From Stereocaulon alpinum (lineage: Eukaryota; Ascomycota; Lecanoromycetes; Lecanorales; Stereocaulaceae), in the NCBI GenBank assembly GCA_018257865.1, contig JAEUBA010000075.1:1-64000 (forward strand): a stretch of DNA of 64,000 nucleotides. Reading direction: 5' to 3'. This document shows positions 12,691-24,390 of the stretch, one piece after another. The notes beneath the pieces are model-generated. The model was not told where the DNA came from and ran no database searches. It saw only the letters and a list, made by a program, of their open reading frames with translations. The position numbers and the translations under genes are program-made. Numbering within the stretch: position 1 is the stretch's first letter; every line of letters starts with the position of its first letter.

Positions 12691-15600
12691 TAGGGAAGTT
12701 TTCCGCTACTATAGTAATTCTAGCAGTATCCCGCTGATCCCCGTATACGGTGATACCGTTTAATATAATATATTCTAAGCTAGGGTCGATCGTAACTAGA
12801 ATAGCTGAAGAAAGCTTAGTAGAAGTAACCTTTTCGGTGAAGGCGGCGTTCGGTGTGAATCCTATAATAGTAGAGGCCGTCTAGACCGAAGCTACAGCTG
12901 CTACCTTAATAACTTTAGACTTCTAGAATCGTATAGGTTTCCTATTTAACTATCCGCTAGCTACTAGAGGGGCTTTATCTAGGCTGGTAAGGTAATACCT
13001 ATCCTAAGCGTACTTAATAATATTGCCTAGCTTTGCGCGTCGATTAATTCGTACCGGATACTCCGTAGCGTTGCGTACCTAGATAAAGGAAACTAATACG
13101 TTAATTACATAGGTATAGACTCCTCCCTTAAACCTTAGATTATAAGAGTACTTAGGCTTAAAGAGGAAATTATAGTCCTAAGGAAGAGTACTATAGTAGG
13201 CTATAGGGATAGTAGCTGTAGACTTCGGTAGGACTATTATAGTTAATTTAGAGCGAACTATACGCTAGACTAGTAGTATACCTCTAGCTACTATATCTAT
13301 CCTCGCTATTATATTCTTATATTCGCTGATAGTTATATAGTAATTAGCGGGGTCTAGTAGGATCTTATAAGGGATAATTATATTATTCCCTATAAGTATA
13401 TTAGCCCTAAGCTTTTCTATAATATAAACTTCGCTGCTTAACTTAGCTTCGGCTAGCCTTCCTTTAAGTTCGCCTTAGAGGATAAACGAAATGTTTACGT
13501 ATTTATATATCTAATAAACGGCGTCTCTTAGTCCTCTTACTAGAATTAGAGATACTAGCTTCCGTAATTCGATATTAGGAAGAAGCTGCAGTAGCTTGCT
13601 ACGGTTAAATAGGGTTATAGGGTAGCTAGTATTAGTATAGGCGTTAAAGGTTCCGCTACTAATAGAAACCTGTACTATAGCGTAATAGAAACCTTAGAAA
13701 GTATAACTAAGCTTAGCTTTTAGTAGCTTACTATTAGACTTAATATAAATCCGTTCTGTTAAAATAATATAATTTATTAAGACCTTCGGTTCGGTCCCGT
13801 CTAATAGAATTAAAGGCTGTGAGGATACTTCTTTCCAGTATAAGGAACGTAGATAACGGAAAAGTTGATTTCTAGCCGGAAAGGTAGCAGAGTATTTCCG
13901 GTATATATATATTAGTAAGTCTACTAGATTCGTAAAGTATACTTTAGGTTTATCGAACTAGCTTTGCTCCTTATAGGGTTCGTTATTAATTCCTTCGTTT
14001 TCTCTATAGTAGGTGTCCTGTTATTCTAATCCTTCGGCCTAATTATATTAATTATCCTTAGTAGTCTCCTCCTTCTTACCTATATCCCTATAATAGACTT
14101 TGGGGCGGGCCTGCTATAGTTAAAATCAGCCGCCTTAGTTTCGGTCTAGCTATAGTTTCCCTTATAAGTTAGGAGTATTAGACCGGAAGGGTAAACCTAA
14201 CTATCTTTTAAGATTTCTATACTCTACAGTGATTTATCGACGAGGTTCTGGTATAGTTAAGGGCCGGAGTTAGGGTTAAGGTTTTAGTTAGTAGGGTTAA
14301 GGGTTTAGTTAACTTAATACTTAATTTTATCTTTAAGGCTAGTATCCTCTATTACCTTACTAGAAGCTAGGTCTGCTATACTAGTAGGTATAAGTATTAT
14401 TTCGATAGCCTAAATAGGAAGGGGTTGAGTAGAAGGGGCTTTACTAGTTCGGACGTAGCGAATTCGCTTATTACGGATAACTACGGCCTTCCTACTAATA
14501 ATACTAACTTATGTTCCTTAAAGCTGACTTTACGAGAGCCTGTTTATACTAGATAGACGCTTTAGCGTCTAACTCCTTAAGAAAGCTACTAATAGTAGTT
14601 ATTAGTAATAGAGCTAAGACTTATACCTTAAATTCGATATTAAGGTTATTCTATACGAGTGTAAGTTAATTATATACTAAGGTTATCTATACCGCCTTCG
14701 CGTATCTTAGAACCTTCTGTATATAAGTATAAGGATAGATTTGCTTCTATATATCTACTAAAGTATACCTTTCAGCTTAAAGGTTCTGCAGTGTAATTAA
14801 AGTCTATTCTTTAAAGGTAGCGATTAGTATCTCTCCCTAGTCTTTTATAGTAGTATTCCTTAGTCTACGTTTCTTAAGATTAGTAAGTTCGATTATATAC
14901 TAAATTAGTATACTTCCTTAGAGGTATAATAGTACGAGTTTTTATACTGCAGCTTCTCCTTTAAAGCTGACTAAGTCTTCTAACTAATTAATAAAGATAT
15001 AAACGTCTCTATAGAAAACCGAGCTATATTCGCTAACTATAGGTGAATCGTCGGTGGAAGGGTATAAGGGGTCGAAGTAACTAACTTCCTTATATATAAG
15101 CTTACCGTTATTATTCTAATTAAAAGAACTATTATCGGCAGGTCTACCTAGGCTACTAGGCGGAGTACTAGAACGCTGTTTACTTTCCCTTTAGAATTGT
15201 AAAATACCTTCGGTTATAGCGTTATTAATAATATCCTATAAGATAGGATCGTTAAAGTTAGCTATTAGTCCTATAGGTTATTCGTAGATAACTTCCTCCG
15301 CTGATTCCGCTCCTAAAGTAGTATTACCTACGGATAGGTCTCTTATCGCTAGGACGTAGGGGCTTCTTAATATATTATTAGTAACGTAGGGGCTTCCTGG
15401 AGGGGTAGTTAAAGTATTAGGAGGAGTAGGAAAATCTAGTTAGATAGGCGGTATATTAGTATCCGTTCTGGGGAAGCGGCTCCTACTTAGAGGGGTACTT
15501 CTAACTAATAGTAGTTCCTAAAGCTTACGGCGGACTGCTTTAGTATTCTTTATAAAGGTATTAACTGCGTTCCTAAGACTAGGCTTATTAATAGCCTAGT

Positions 15601-16469
15601 CCTCTAGAAAACTATTTAGCTTAACGGAAAGTAAGTAGGACTATATACGCTAATCTCTTATACTAGAGTTAGGATCGGGTGCTATAGTATTAGACTTTAG
15701 TTCCTAAGGTCTAAAATTATTCTTCGTAACTATTATATAGATTAGGTGTTTTATATCTTCGCTGATAAGTAAGGTATAACGATAGTTCGTCTAAATAAAA
15801 TCGTATAGTTAGAAAGCTAGAATAATAGTACTACGACTAGTATTACTTAGAGGCGGCGCTAGGATAGCGGCTTTTAGGTATTTATAGTAATTACTTTCTC
15901 CGTCTGCTATCCTTAAGTCGTAATAACTTTATGTATAAGCGGTGCAGTAAGGTCTAGCTTAATAAAAGGCAGCCTATAAGTAGCAGCTATAAAGTAACGA
16001 AAGATAAACGATTATAATTACTCTATATAGGAATAGATAGCGAAAAAACATAACTTAAAAAAAGTAAATTAGTAAGGTGAAAGCTAGGATAAGAAACAGA
16101 AGTATAGTAAGTAGTATAGAAGTACTATAAGTAGGTCCTCTAAGTTCCGGAAGGAGCCCTACGCTATTTTATACTTTAGGAAGGTACGCCGGTATTCTCC
16201 GTTCTGCTACTTAGAAGGTACGGAGTTAACTGGGTAGATCTAAGTACTTAAAAGCTAGTAAAGTAGTACGGAAGCGTCTTAGCTATAGGTGGTTTTATAG
16301 TATCCGAATCTAGCAATAGTTATATAATAAAGTGATATAGTAGACTTAAAGAGCTGCGGGTGCGAGTAGGAGGTAGGCTATTTTAGTTTAGTTTAGTAGA
16401 CGCACTTAATCGACTTCTAGACAATAGTTTAAATAGTATCTAGAGGCTAAAACCTCCCGTTACTACTAC
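12691..16469 (-). pseudogene. gypsy gag/protease region, degraded
   Basis: This is the internal part of the gypsy element between the 5' LTR and the TRIM insertion. Position and length (about 3.8 kb) fit gag plus protease. RIP stops are dense in every frame, and I could not read a diagnostic capsid or protease motif with certainty. Confidence 0.55.
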
Positions 16470-16648
16470 TAATATAGTATATAGTAGGGTAAGGCGTTTG
16501 AGAAGTACTTCTTATAAGGTGTAGTGGTATCTAGTAATCGTAGGTGATCTAAGTGCCCGAAGGGCCTATCTAGAGAAGTGCCGCTAAGGCGGTACCTTAG
16601 CGTATACCACCGTCTTGGCAGTACCACCTAGCCGTAAGGCCTATATCA
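16470..16648 (-). repeat. gypsy 5' LTR (right copy)
   Basis: It is 179 bases and ends in an unmutated CTATATCA. I count 12 differences from the left LTR, all C/T or G/A transitions, and in 11 of them the left copy has the A or T. GGTCC follows at 16,649-16,653. Confidence 0.9.
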
Positions 16649-16653
16649 GGTCC

Positions 16654-18074
16654 TAAGGTTATATATTAATACTAAACTCCGTTAAGGCCTATATATAGTA
16701 TAGGTAAAGGTAAAGGCCGCTACTTAAGCCTAGGCGATTAAGTGCCTAGTAGGATTAACTTAGGGAGCTATATTTAAGAAGTATAGGAAGGTATATAGTA
16801 TAGTAGTAAGACCTATACTTATATTTACTACTCTAATATAGTATACCCCTACTAGGGGGCGGGGAGCTATAGAAAAGTATATTAAGACGCTCGCGATAAT
16901 ATAGAATAACTACCTATAGATAGTACTTAGAGTATATAAGGTAATACTAGTTTAAGTCTTAGAAGTAAAAGTAGTTATTATACCTATCTAAACCTATCTA
17001 GACGCCTTAGTTATAAGATATTAGGTACTAAGGGGAGTATACCCCTTAATAATTAAAGGTAACCGCTTAATCCGTAGGAGACTGCGGGGAAGGAGAGGAA
17101 GAGTACGCCTAATATACCTAACCCTATTACTAGAAAAGGAAGAATAGGCCCTATAGGAGCTTAAGGCGAAGGATTAGGATTAAGTAGTAATAATAATAAG
17201 GAGGAAGGTATATTAGTATAACCTAAAAATAGATATTAAGGAGTATTAAGACGTAGGTATCTTAGTTAAGAAGATATAAGACTAAGTAATAATAAAGTAG
17301 ATTAAGCGGTAGGAGGTATATAAAGATACTATCCCTAAGTACTCTTATATACCTATATAGAATAAACTATTATTTAGAGAAAGGTATAACTACTACCTAA
17401 AGCTTAGGAAGGTAGAAAGCTTAATAATAGTCTAACTCTAAAGTAGGAAGAATAGGTTTAACTACTTTCTTTATAAAGCGAGAGTACTAAGGGTCCGTAG
17501 TACCCGCTATAGTTATAAATAGAGAAATTAGGATATAAAGTATATTCTCCTATACTACTTAGAGCTTAGTAATACTTAAAGGGAGCTTATTAAAGAGGTA
17601 GAGACTTATAATATTAGGATTATACTAGTTAAGGTTATTAGTATAAGAGTAGCTATAAGATAGCTAGTTAAGTTAGAATTCTTAATATAGTATTAACTTA
17701 CTAGGGAATAGCTCTCTTAGTTTAAACTCCCTATTAGAGTAGAACTAGTAATAAAAACCCTAAAGATAAAGAAGCCTAAGTATAAGTAGAAGCTAAAGGC
17801 GGCGGAGCTACTAGAGTATTATAGAGCTTATTAAGGTAATAGAGATTATTATTACTAGTATTATAGAGCTTAGCGGTAAGGTTAGATAGGTAGAGTAGAA
17901 TAATAAATAAGCTAATAAGCGAAAGTTTTTAGCTAGAAAGGGTAACTCTAAAAAGGTTTCTTTCACGTCTAGAGGGCCTTTAACCCCCCTAGATTTCCTA
18001 ATAATATAAGAGAACACCCTTATTAGTATATATAGATACTAGAATAGGCGTATAAATCAATCAATCAATCAATA
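16654..18074 (+). mobile_element. Tad-like LINE, 3' part and tail
   Basis: This is the continuation of the LINE interrupted at 5,882. Reading through stops gives the C-terminal part of the reverse transcriptase protein (a block reading TYLDALVIRY near 17,000). The last 75 bases (18,000-18,074) match tail A and end in a TCAA run. The change from CA/TG-depleted to normal sequence at about 18,075 is abrupt and marks the end of the RIP-affected block. Confidence 0.8.
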
Positions 18075-18588
18075 GACAGTTAATAGCTGGTGGTGGTATA
18101 GTTACTAGATTATTAATAATTGCAAATGTAGTAGGGTAGGTTTTCAAAATTAAAGTTGAAAATATTTGATGTGACCACTTGCCTATTGCGGCACACCGTA
18201 CACAGCTGCGCCTTCCGTCGAAACTGCAGTCCAACCTTATCTGATCCTGAGCAGGGCTACAATATGTAGTTGTTAATCTCCAACTCTCGCTCAAAGGACC
18301 TCTGTACACAGCGTCAAGGATCAATCTAGAACCAACAACAACATCCAAAGCAAGCACTGCGGCAAAGTTGCGGGTTATGGAGTCCAGCTGAGGCATGAGC
18401 AAATGGCCGTGAGAAGGCCCTTCAGAGGGGGAGATGGCCTCCAAATATCAACCTGTAGGCGCCCAAGAATGCTGCTGCCGGCGGTTCCAGACCAATTAAG
18501 TAATGTATTGCCGTCATTCATCATACTTGCACAAGGAGGTACACATGTCACATGACAGTAACCCTAGACTGTAGTAAGTCAGGACATG
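18075..18588. other. intergenic between transposon nest and permease
   Basis: This is unique sequence with normal dinucleotide content. One - strand frame is open over about 380 bases from the TCAA run, but it starts inside the LINE tail and has no recognisable motif. No gene is supported. Confidence 0.5.
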
Positions 18589-20364
18589 CTATGTCCCCTT
18601 TCCCCTCAACCAAGTCCACCTCCCCTTCGTCTTCCCCAATCCTTCCCTTCGGCCTAACACATTCGCTTCCATCCAGTCCTCATAATCAGCTACATCAGCA
18701 TCCCGCCACTTCGTTTCCGGAATTACGAAATACGTGATAATAGCACCAAGTATGTTACAAGCGAAGTAGATCCACAAAACATTAGCTAGTCCAATGATCT
18801 TAGGTCCAGAAAGGTAGTTGAAGAGCAAGGCGGAGAGGATAGCACCGAGCTTGCCTGCCGCGGCGCTGACGCCATGGGCGAAGCCGCGGACGCGGGACGG
18901 GAAGACCTCGGCAGGAATGATAAAGGTGGTAGAGTTTGGGCCGAAATTGAAGAAGAACTGAGTAGTCGGTTGTTAGGAATCAGATGGAAGGATGTGGGGT
19001 AATAGGAAAAGTAAGGGTAGGAGAGACATTTCCACATACCTGGGCAATCGCCAAACAGACAAATTTTCCCACAGTGCCTATATGATCATACCCACCAGCT
19101 ATAATACCAAACATCATGCCGGTGATAACAAATCCCTGGATCTGTATCCAGCGCCTTCCCAACCTCTCAATCAAGAAAATCGTGACAAAGTAGCCGGGCA
19201 CGTATCCGGCAACTGTAATTATCAAGTTGCCGATGGCGTTCCGCTTCAACACGTCGTATTCATTCTTACCAGTCGAATAGCCAATCTCCTGCAATATAAC
19301 CGATTGATTGAGATTCGTCCCATAAAAGGCCACATCAAGCAGAAACCAACAAGACATGGTTCCCAGCAAAATCTTCAGGTGCCTCCACTCCCTGAAATAA
19401 ACGAAGAAGACATCTAGCCTAGCCCTACGTCCTTGGTCCTCAATCTCTGCTCTCGCGGCGTCAATCTCCTCTTGGAGACCAATTCCATCAGATCGTATCA
19501 GTTCGATTTCTTCACAATGACTTTTGCGACTTTTCCGACTGAGGTGACTGTTGACCGATTCCGGGCGCCCAGGTGTGTTCAGCACTCTCGATTCGAGAAA
19601 TTTCCGTCCTTCGGGCATTGTCAGGCGTGGCCACAATGTGGCAAGTGCTGGGACCAGGGCTATCCCAATCTGGATTCGCCACACAGCGTCGAGTTGGCCG
19701 TACTTGCCCTCTCCGTATAGGGCATGTCCGAAGCATGCGAGTATTATGAGAGTAATGATAGAGCCTGCGAGGTTTCCCTAAAGGCGGTATACCGTTGTCA
19801 GTCGAGATTCAAGATCGGAAAACCGCGGAGCTTCGGTGAGGCTTACCCAACCTTGGTTCGAAAAGATCCATCCTAACAACTGACCCCGTCTTTTCAAATG
19901 CGACCTCTCCGCCACAATAGCTGCCGAGATAGGATAATCACCGCCGATACCTATACCGAGCACAAATCGCCAGCAAAAGATCCAAGCGGCCTTTAGCGTG
20001 GGTGTGGGGATGCTATTGGGCAGACTTATCAAGAGTACGAGGCCGACTATACCAACTATGAGTTCGTTGCCGTATACGAATCTGCGTCCGAAAACATCAC
20101 CAAGGTAGCCGAAGGAAAGCTGGCCGATGATGTTTCCCATGTTGGCAGATGCATTGACCAATCCACGCAGAAGCGGGGGATAGTGTGGCTTCTTTCCTTG
20201 AAGCCCTCCCCAATATCTGCAGTCATTGTGGATGAGTCAGCTATGAAGCAGCCGCGGCAATTGAGAAGTTTTTAGATAGGTGCGCATCAGGTTCACTTAC
20301 AGGTAGGTCCATATCGGCGTCACTAGATTGACGATGAATAAGTCGTAGGAGTCCAGGAAAAATC
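18589..20364 (-). CDS. inorganic phosphate permease (PHO84-like MFS), 5' end not found
   Basis: This is a proton-coupled phosphate transporter of the major facilitator superfamily, expected in the plasma membrane. Exons on the - strand are 20364-20301, 20216-19847, 19777-19040 and 18957-18589, with GT-AG introns of 84, 69 and 82 bases. Family hallmarks in order are FLDSYDLFIVNLVTPIW (first exon), YWGGLQGKKPHYPPLLRGL, GQLSFGYLGDVFGRR, WRFVLGIGIGGDYPISA, NQGW joined to GNLAGSI across intron 2, MPEGRKFLES, VAFYGTNLNQSVILQEIGYS, FFFNFGPNSTTFIIPAEVFP, and PETKWRDADVADYE near the C terminus. The expected N-terminal exon (the stretch ending ...VAGVG before FLDSYD) is not visible in the roughly 430 bases upstream. 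The gene may be 5'-truncated or use an exon I could not recognise. The transposon nest lies beyond its 3' end. Confidence 0.8.
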
Positions 20365-20796
20365 CTACGCTGCAGATGATTTAGCTGGATAGAAACGTTG
20401 TATGAAAGCTGAGATCCTGACCCAGTGACTGAGTATAGCTGTGCATCACTCTTGCTCATAAAATGCCACCTTCCACCGATCTTGTGTTCGCGCTCCTTGT
20501 ATTGCTCCTGTGAGCAATCCAGTTAGCACTCGTTGCAGCTAAGCTATTTCGTAAGCCGTGGGTCTCACAAACGACACAGGCAATCCATTCTCATCTGTTC
20601 GGGTATACGCTGCTTCCTGCCACAGCACCATATCTGGTTTCAAGAATCACGGTTTTGGTGTGCATTTGGGATTGAGAAGGATTTTCCGTTAATTGAACTC
20701 TAGATGTAAGGAATAGTGGGAACAGTCAAGCCATATGCAGGAATTACGCTTATGGAGGCGCCACTTGGCGGCACGATAGTCGATAGTAACATGCAT

Positions 20797-20802
20797 CACG
20801 TG
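20797..20802. promoter_or_regulatory. CACGTG box upstream of phosphate permease
   Basis: This perfect palindrome CACGTG lies about 430 bases upstream of the first recognised permease exon. Pho4 of yeast and NUC-1 of Neurospora bind this hexamer in phosphate-responsive genes. Function here is inferred from the match and the neighbour. Confidence 0.5.
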
Positions 20803-20896
20803 AGGTTTCACCGTAAAGAGTATGGGGTTTCGGCTTCAGTATTGAACCAGTCGCCCAGAAAGTCGAAGTATGTCGATGATAGTGGGCGTTGAAGCC

Positions 20897-20902
20897 CACG
20901 TG
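20897..20902. promoter_or_regulatory. second CACGTG box, 100 bases further upstream
   Basis: This is an identical palindrome exactly 100 bases from the first. Paired sites are common in phosphate-starvation promoters; this is inference. Confidence 0.5.
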
Positions 20903-22824
20903 CGCTCAGACTGCGTTATGATTGACAGACCTTTGCGACGCCATGGTTGCATCGCACACGCATGTTGTTCTGGAGCCGTTCCGTAGGTCCCGTCCCGCTT
21001 GTGATGCCCATGCATGTTTACCTAATTATGCGACCTGTGGTCCGATGCACCCCTGGCATACGATCTGATGTGGCAATTGACGTGTCCATGGCTGATAACG
21101 ATAGGAACGCGTGGCCCAGTGCAGCTTAAAGAACCTTGGTAGTAGTGATGATAACATGTATTTACGTAATAAGCTGGATCGTGAAAAAGGCATAAGGAAT
21201 AAGGCACAGTGCAGCCCAAATCAGATGTGTTTACAAACCTGTTGTTTTGCAGAAGATCATCTCTTCATCAGGAATGGCTAGTATGACGGATGTCTTTCAG
21301 AGGTAGAGCAGATTCAGCGTCCCATATCACGTACGTTGGCAGATATCTAACCGAATATGAAGTCGTGAAGCACACAACGGCAATGCTGATTAACCGGAAC
21401 GTCCGTGCGATATCTTTGAATCCCCCGGCCCAGATAGTGATCCCGGCAGAAGATGCATGATAAGTCCATTGGAGGAGTTGAAAACGGAAAGGATGGACAG
21501 AGTTTTGGCGCGCCAGAAGGTAAGATCTGCCACTAGCGAGAGTCGTGCGGGCCAGATCTGGAAACTTTGCCGAAGTTGCAAACTGTGTCGCAAACTCGCT
21601 TAGCGCAAGATTCATAAGAGATTGGTAACCCGTTGGAAGTTCCAACGTCTTCGTAACTCAAGATCCGCCGGTAATTGGCTAGAATATCTTCAGATGTATC
21701 CTGGAGAGCGATTCCGACTCGATGCGTGCTTTTCAGCCTCATGCCGGGACACTTCCACTACTCCAAGCTTGGACAAGAGTCTATAGGCCACGGTTTCAAG
21801 ACTCGAAACGCCTGGCTTGCCAGTACAGATGGTTCTTGGAGGCGTAGGCCCCCCCCCCCCCCCCCCCCCCCCCTCCCTGTTTCAATAACGATGGCTGGGA
21901 ACCATGACTTCAATTACCCGTCAGGGGCTTCAGGGTATCAAGGAAAATTACCTTACTACTTAGAATGCTATGTGACTTCCCGAACAACGAGCCACAGGAA
22001 ATACCGAGGAGGAGACACTACCGCCTAACGGTCAGGCCCATTGAATGATACAAAAGGTAGAAGTCTAGCGGATACAAGCCGTCGAAGGGCAGAGGGATGG
22101 TTGGCATCCGAGTCGTCGGGAATTTTTTGGAGATTGAAAACGATCAACTGCTTATTATCAAGCGTTACTCGAACCTACCCATTGCATCTTCGGGTATTGT
22201 TGGTGATACTGCACGATTCTCTAGGTTGCTGATGTGTACCAAGGATCAGCTTTGAGGGCGTGTCTCGCAGTGACCGGCTCTTACCAGTTCCAATGTGTGC
22301 AATCAGGCTTACATTTGCCATCGACGTCTGTTCTAAGTCTATGAATATTCTAGTCATTTGATCTCAATGCTTATATATTTACGGAGAGCCCATGTCTAAG
22401 CCGGTAGGAACGCATGTCTCAACAGCCAGCTTCACGTGCATTGATCTGAAATCGCAGCACTCTGAGGATATCCAACCAAGCACGTCCTCCGAGCCTGCAG
22501 AGCTTCTCTTGCCAAGCATCAATGAGCCTCATGAAGGTCCAGATATCTCCACATGTCTAACCCCATTGGGAGCCGTGCCGCACCACACCCGACCCGCGTC
22601 ACCTTGCCGAGCCAACCACACGTGGCCCACTAAAGCCTGTTGGGAAGGTCGCTGCATGGCAACGATGCATCATGCATCTCTTCCGAAGCGTTCCTGCAGT
22701 ATGTGATACATGATGACGTTATACTCGCATTGGGAGACCAAACTCCGGGTCCGCGAAATTTGGCACCGTAACGGTCTCTGATGTTCTCTTTTGCACCCTT
22801 CTAGACCACAACACAACCTCGAAC
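20903..22824. other. long intergenic region with C25 tract
   Basis: About 1.9 kb without a supportable gene. Open frames of 60-125 codons on both strands (for example - strand 21,645-21,268) show no family motif and overlap each other. A run of 25 C lies at 21,849-21,873. Confidence 0.5.
21849..21873 (+). repeat. C25 homopolymer
   Basis: Twenty-five consecutive C residues, preceded by GTAGG and followed by TCCCTG. The length is likely to be variable and prone to sequencing error. Confidence 0.9.
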
Positions 22825-24086
22825 ATGAAGATCACCACTTCTTTCAACATCCTACTACTGACAGGCGGGGCCTTGGCAAAGTCTCAATTGTTCTCTCGCA
22901 ATGCTACAAGCGACTATCCGCCAGCTTCTACACCATCCAATGGTACGCGATACGCGATTATGGACAACGATTGGACCTCGATAGGTTTCTTGACATTTCT
23001 GTTAGCTCTTGGCGGTGGTATGAAAATACTTGGTCTTGCCAGCGACACAGCGAACACTTGGGTCGACCAAACCACACTACACGGGGTAAAAGTGCCCATG
23101 TCAAAAAGTGGCATTAGTAGCGGTCTAACAAGTTCTAGCTCGCCCTGCTCGAGAGAGGGAATCTATCGTCATGCATCCCTGTCGTGAAAGGCGAAACATA
23201 CCCCCTCGTCCAAACGTACCAGCGCTTCCAGATCTATCAGCAACTATGGGGCAGCTTGGAATGGCAAGGCGTCTTCGCACCGACGAATTTGACTGCTCAA
23301 GCAGCTGGCGGTGACCCAACAGGAAGTGATCCGACACAGATATCGAAATCCGCATTTACAGAAGGCTACCCCAACACGACCGCTGTTCCCGGAGTCAGCG
23401 CAGCCCAATTCATGATCGATCAAGTCTTCAAATACCCAGGCCAAGTCTCCATCTACAGCGCAGTACGTCTTCCGCCAACCTACCAACCTCCCAGGTATAA
23501 GCTTTCCGCTAACAAACCCCAGGGCGCCCTAACAAACATCGCAACCGCCATCCGCCTCAACTCCTCCTTCGCCTCCACCGCCCGCGAACTAGTAATAATG
23601 GGCGGCTACGTAGACATAAACCTCTACCAGCTCACCTCCCCTCTAGCCCAAGACATCGGTTCGGACATCAACTTCCTCGTCGACCCCGAAGCAGCCCACA
23701 TAGCCGTGACCGCCCCCTTCCCCTCAATAACAGTAGCCGGCAACGTCGCGAACCAGCAATACCTCACGCAAACCCAAGTCAACGCCATCCTAAACGCCTC
23801 CGATAACGCGTACGCGCAGCTCATGAGTACTTATTTCATTGAGCTGCCGCTTTGGGACGAGACGGCCGCGGCGATTATGGCGTATCCGGAACTTGTGACG
23901 GGGAGCGTGGAGGCGTATATGGATGTTAATACGGCGTTTGATAGTCCGGATTTGGGGAGGACGCATCTTTGGAGTCGGGAGTTTGCGCCGAGTCATACGC
24001 GGAGTGTGCATTATGTTACGAGTGTTGATCAGGCGGGGTTCTTTCAGAGGGTGGAGAGTGTGTTGGCGAAGCCGGGCACTTGTTGA
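22825..24086 (+). CDS. secreted nucleoside hydrolase (IUNH family)
   Basis: It is predicted to hydrolyse the N-glycosidic bond of purine or pyrimidine nucleosides outside the cell. Exons are 22825-23085, 23139-23462 and 23523-24086 (382 codons), with GT-AG introns of 53 and 60 bases that keep the frame. The N terminus is a signal peptide (MKITTSFNILLLTGGALAKS). The active-site loop reads IMDNDW where cytosolic enzymes have DTDPGxDD, as in the secreted fungal subfamily. Other hallmarks are LALLERGNLSSCIPVVKG, YSAGALTNIATAIR (joined across intron 2), MGGYVDINL, DINFLVDPEAAHIA and PFPSITVAGNVANQ. A second, cytosolic-type member is at 47,681-49,221. Wobble bases of exon 3 switch from C-rich to G-rich near 23,820. 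Confidence 0.88.
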
Positions 24087-24390
24087 TTATAGTTTGGGTC
24101 TGCGGTTTATATTAGATTAGATTAGAAGAGGCTTAGTGATGGGGTCGGGGTCGTGGTGGGAGACAAGTCGTGCATGAGGTAGTAATTGATTAGACGTAAT
24201 GAGTGGAGCTCGTTAGAACGCCATCAGCAAGTAAGCAAATAGAGAGGTGTTTTGACAAAAGGTGACATTAGTGGGATGTAGTATTCATGTATGAAAGCGT
24301 CCAAAACAATTTTCGGTATCCTAACATAGACATGTGGCCTTGGAAGTATATGGAGCGCCAGGTCAGCTGGCATTCCTGGAGTTGTGATTA
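24087..24390. other. convergent intergenic region
   Basis: About 300 bases between the 3' ends of the nucleoside hydrolase and the HeLo pseudokinase. No gene or repeat is seen. Confidence 0.5.

Larger units (their letters stand above)
5883..16648 (-). mobile_element. Ty3/gypsy chromovirus, RIP-degraded, 10.8 kb
   Basis: This full-length LTR retrotransposon runs on the - strand, with 179-bp LTRs at both ends and a GGTCC duplication. On the - strand pol can be read through stops: reverse transcriptase near 11,050-10,300 (YINN at 10,559-10,570 where the catalytic YIDD is expected), RNase H, integrase near 9,100-8,520 (HPQTDG-type block), and a chromodomain near 8,120-7,980. The upstream part, 12,691-16,469, would hold gag and protease. 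A TRIM-like element (11,119-12,685) interrupts it just upstream of reverse transcriptase. Without that insert the element is about 9.2 kb, longer than many chromoviruses, partly because of an extra region after the chromodomain. Confidence 0.9.

Noticed and set aside
16510..16530. tRNA-like A box GGTGTAGTGG in the gypsy LTR
   Set aside because: No B box at a suitable distance; probably chance.
18061..18444. 127-codon open frame on the - strand at the edge of the transposon nest
   Set aside because: It runs into the LINE TCAA tail and has no motif; more likely a chance frame.
21268..21645. 125-codon open frame on the - strand
   Set aside because: Several overlapping frames exist, with no domain, signal peptide or splice structure to support a gene.
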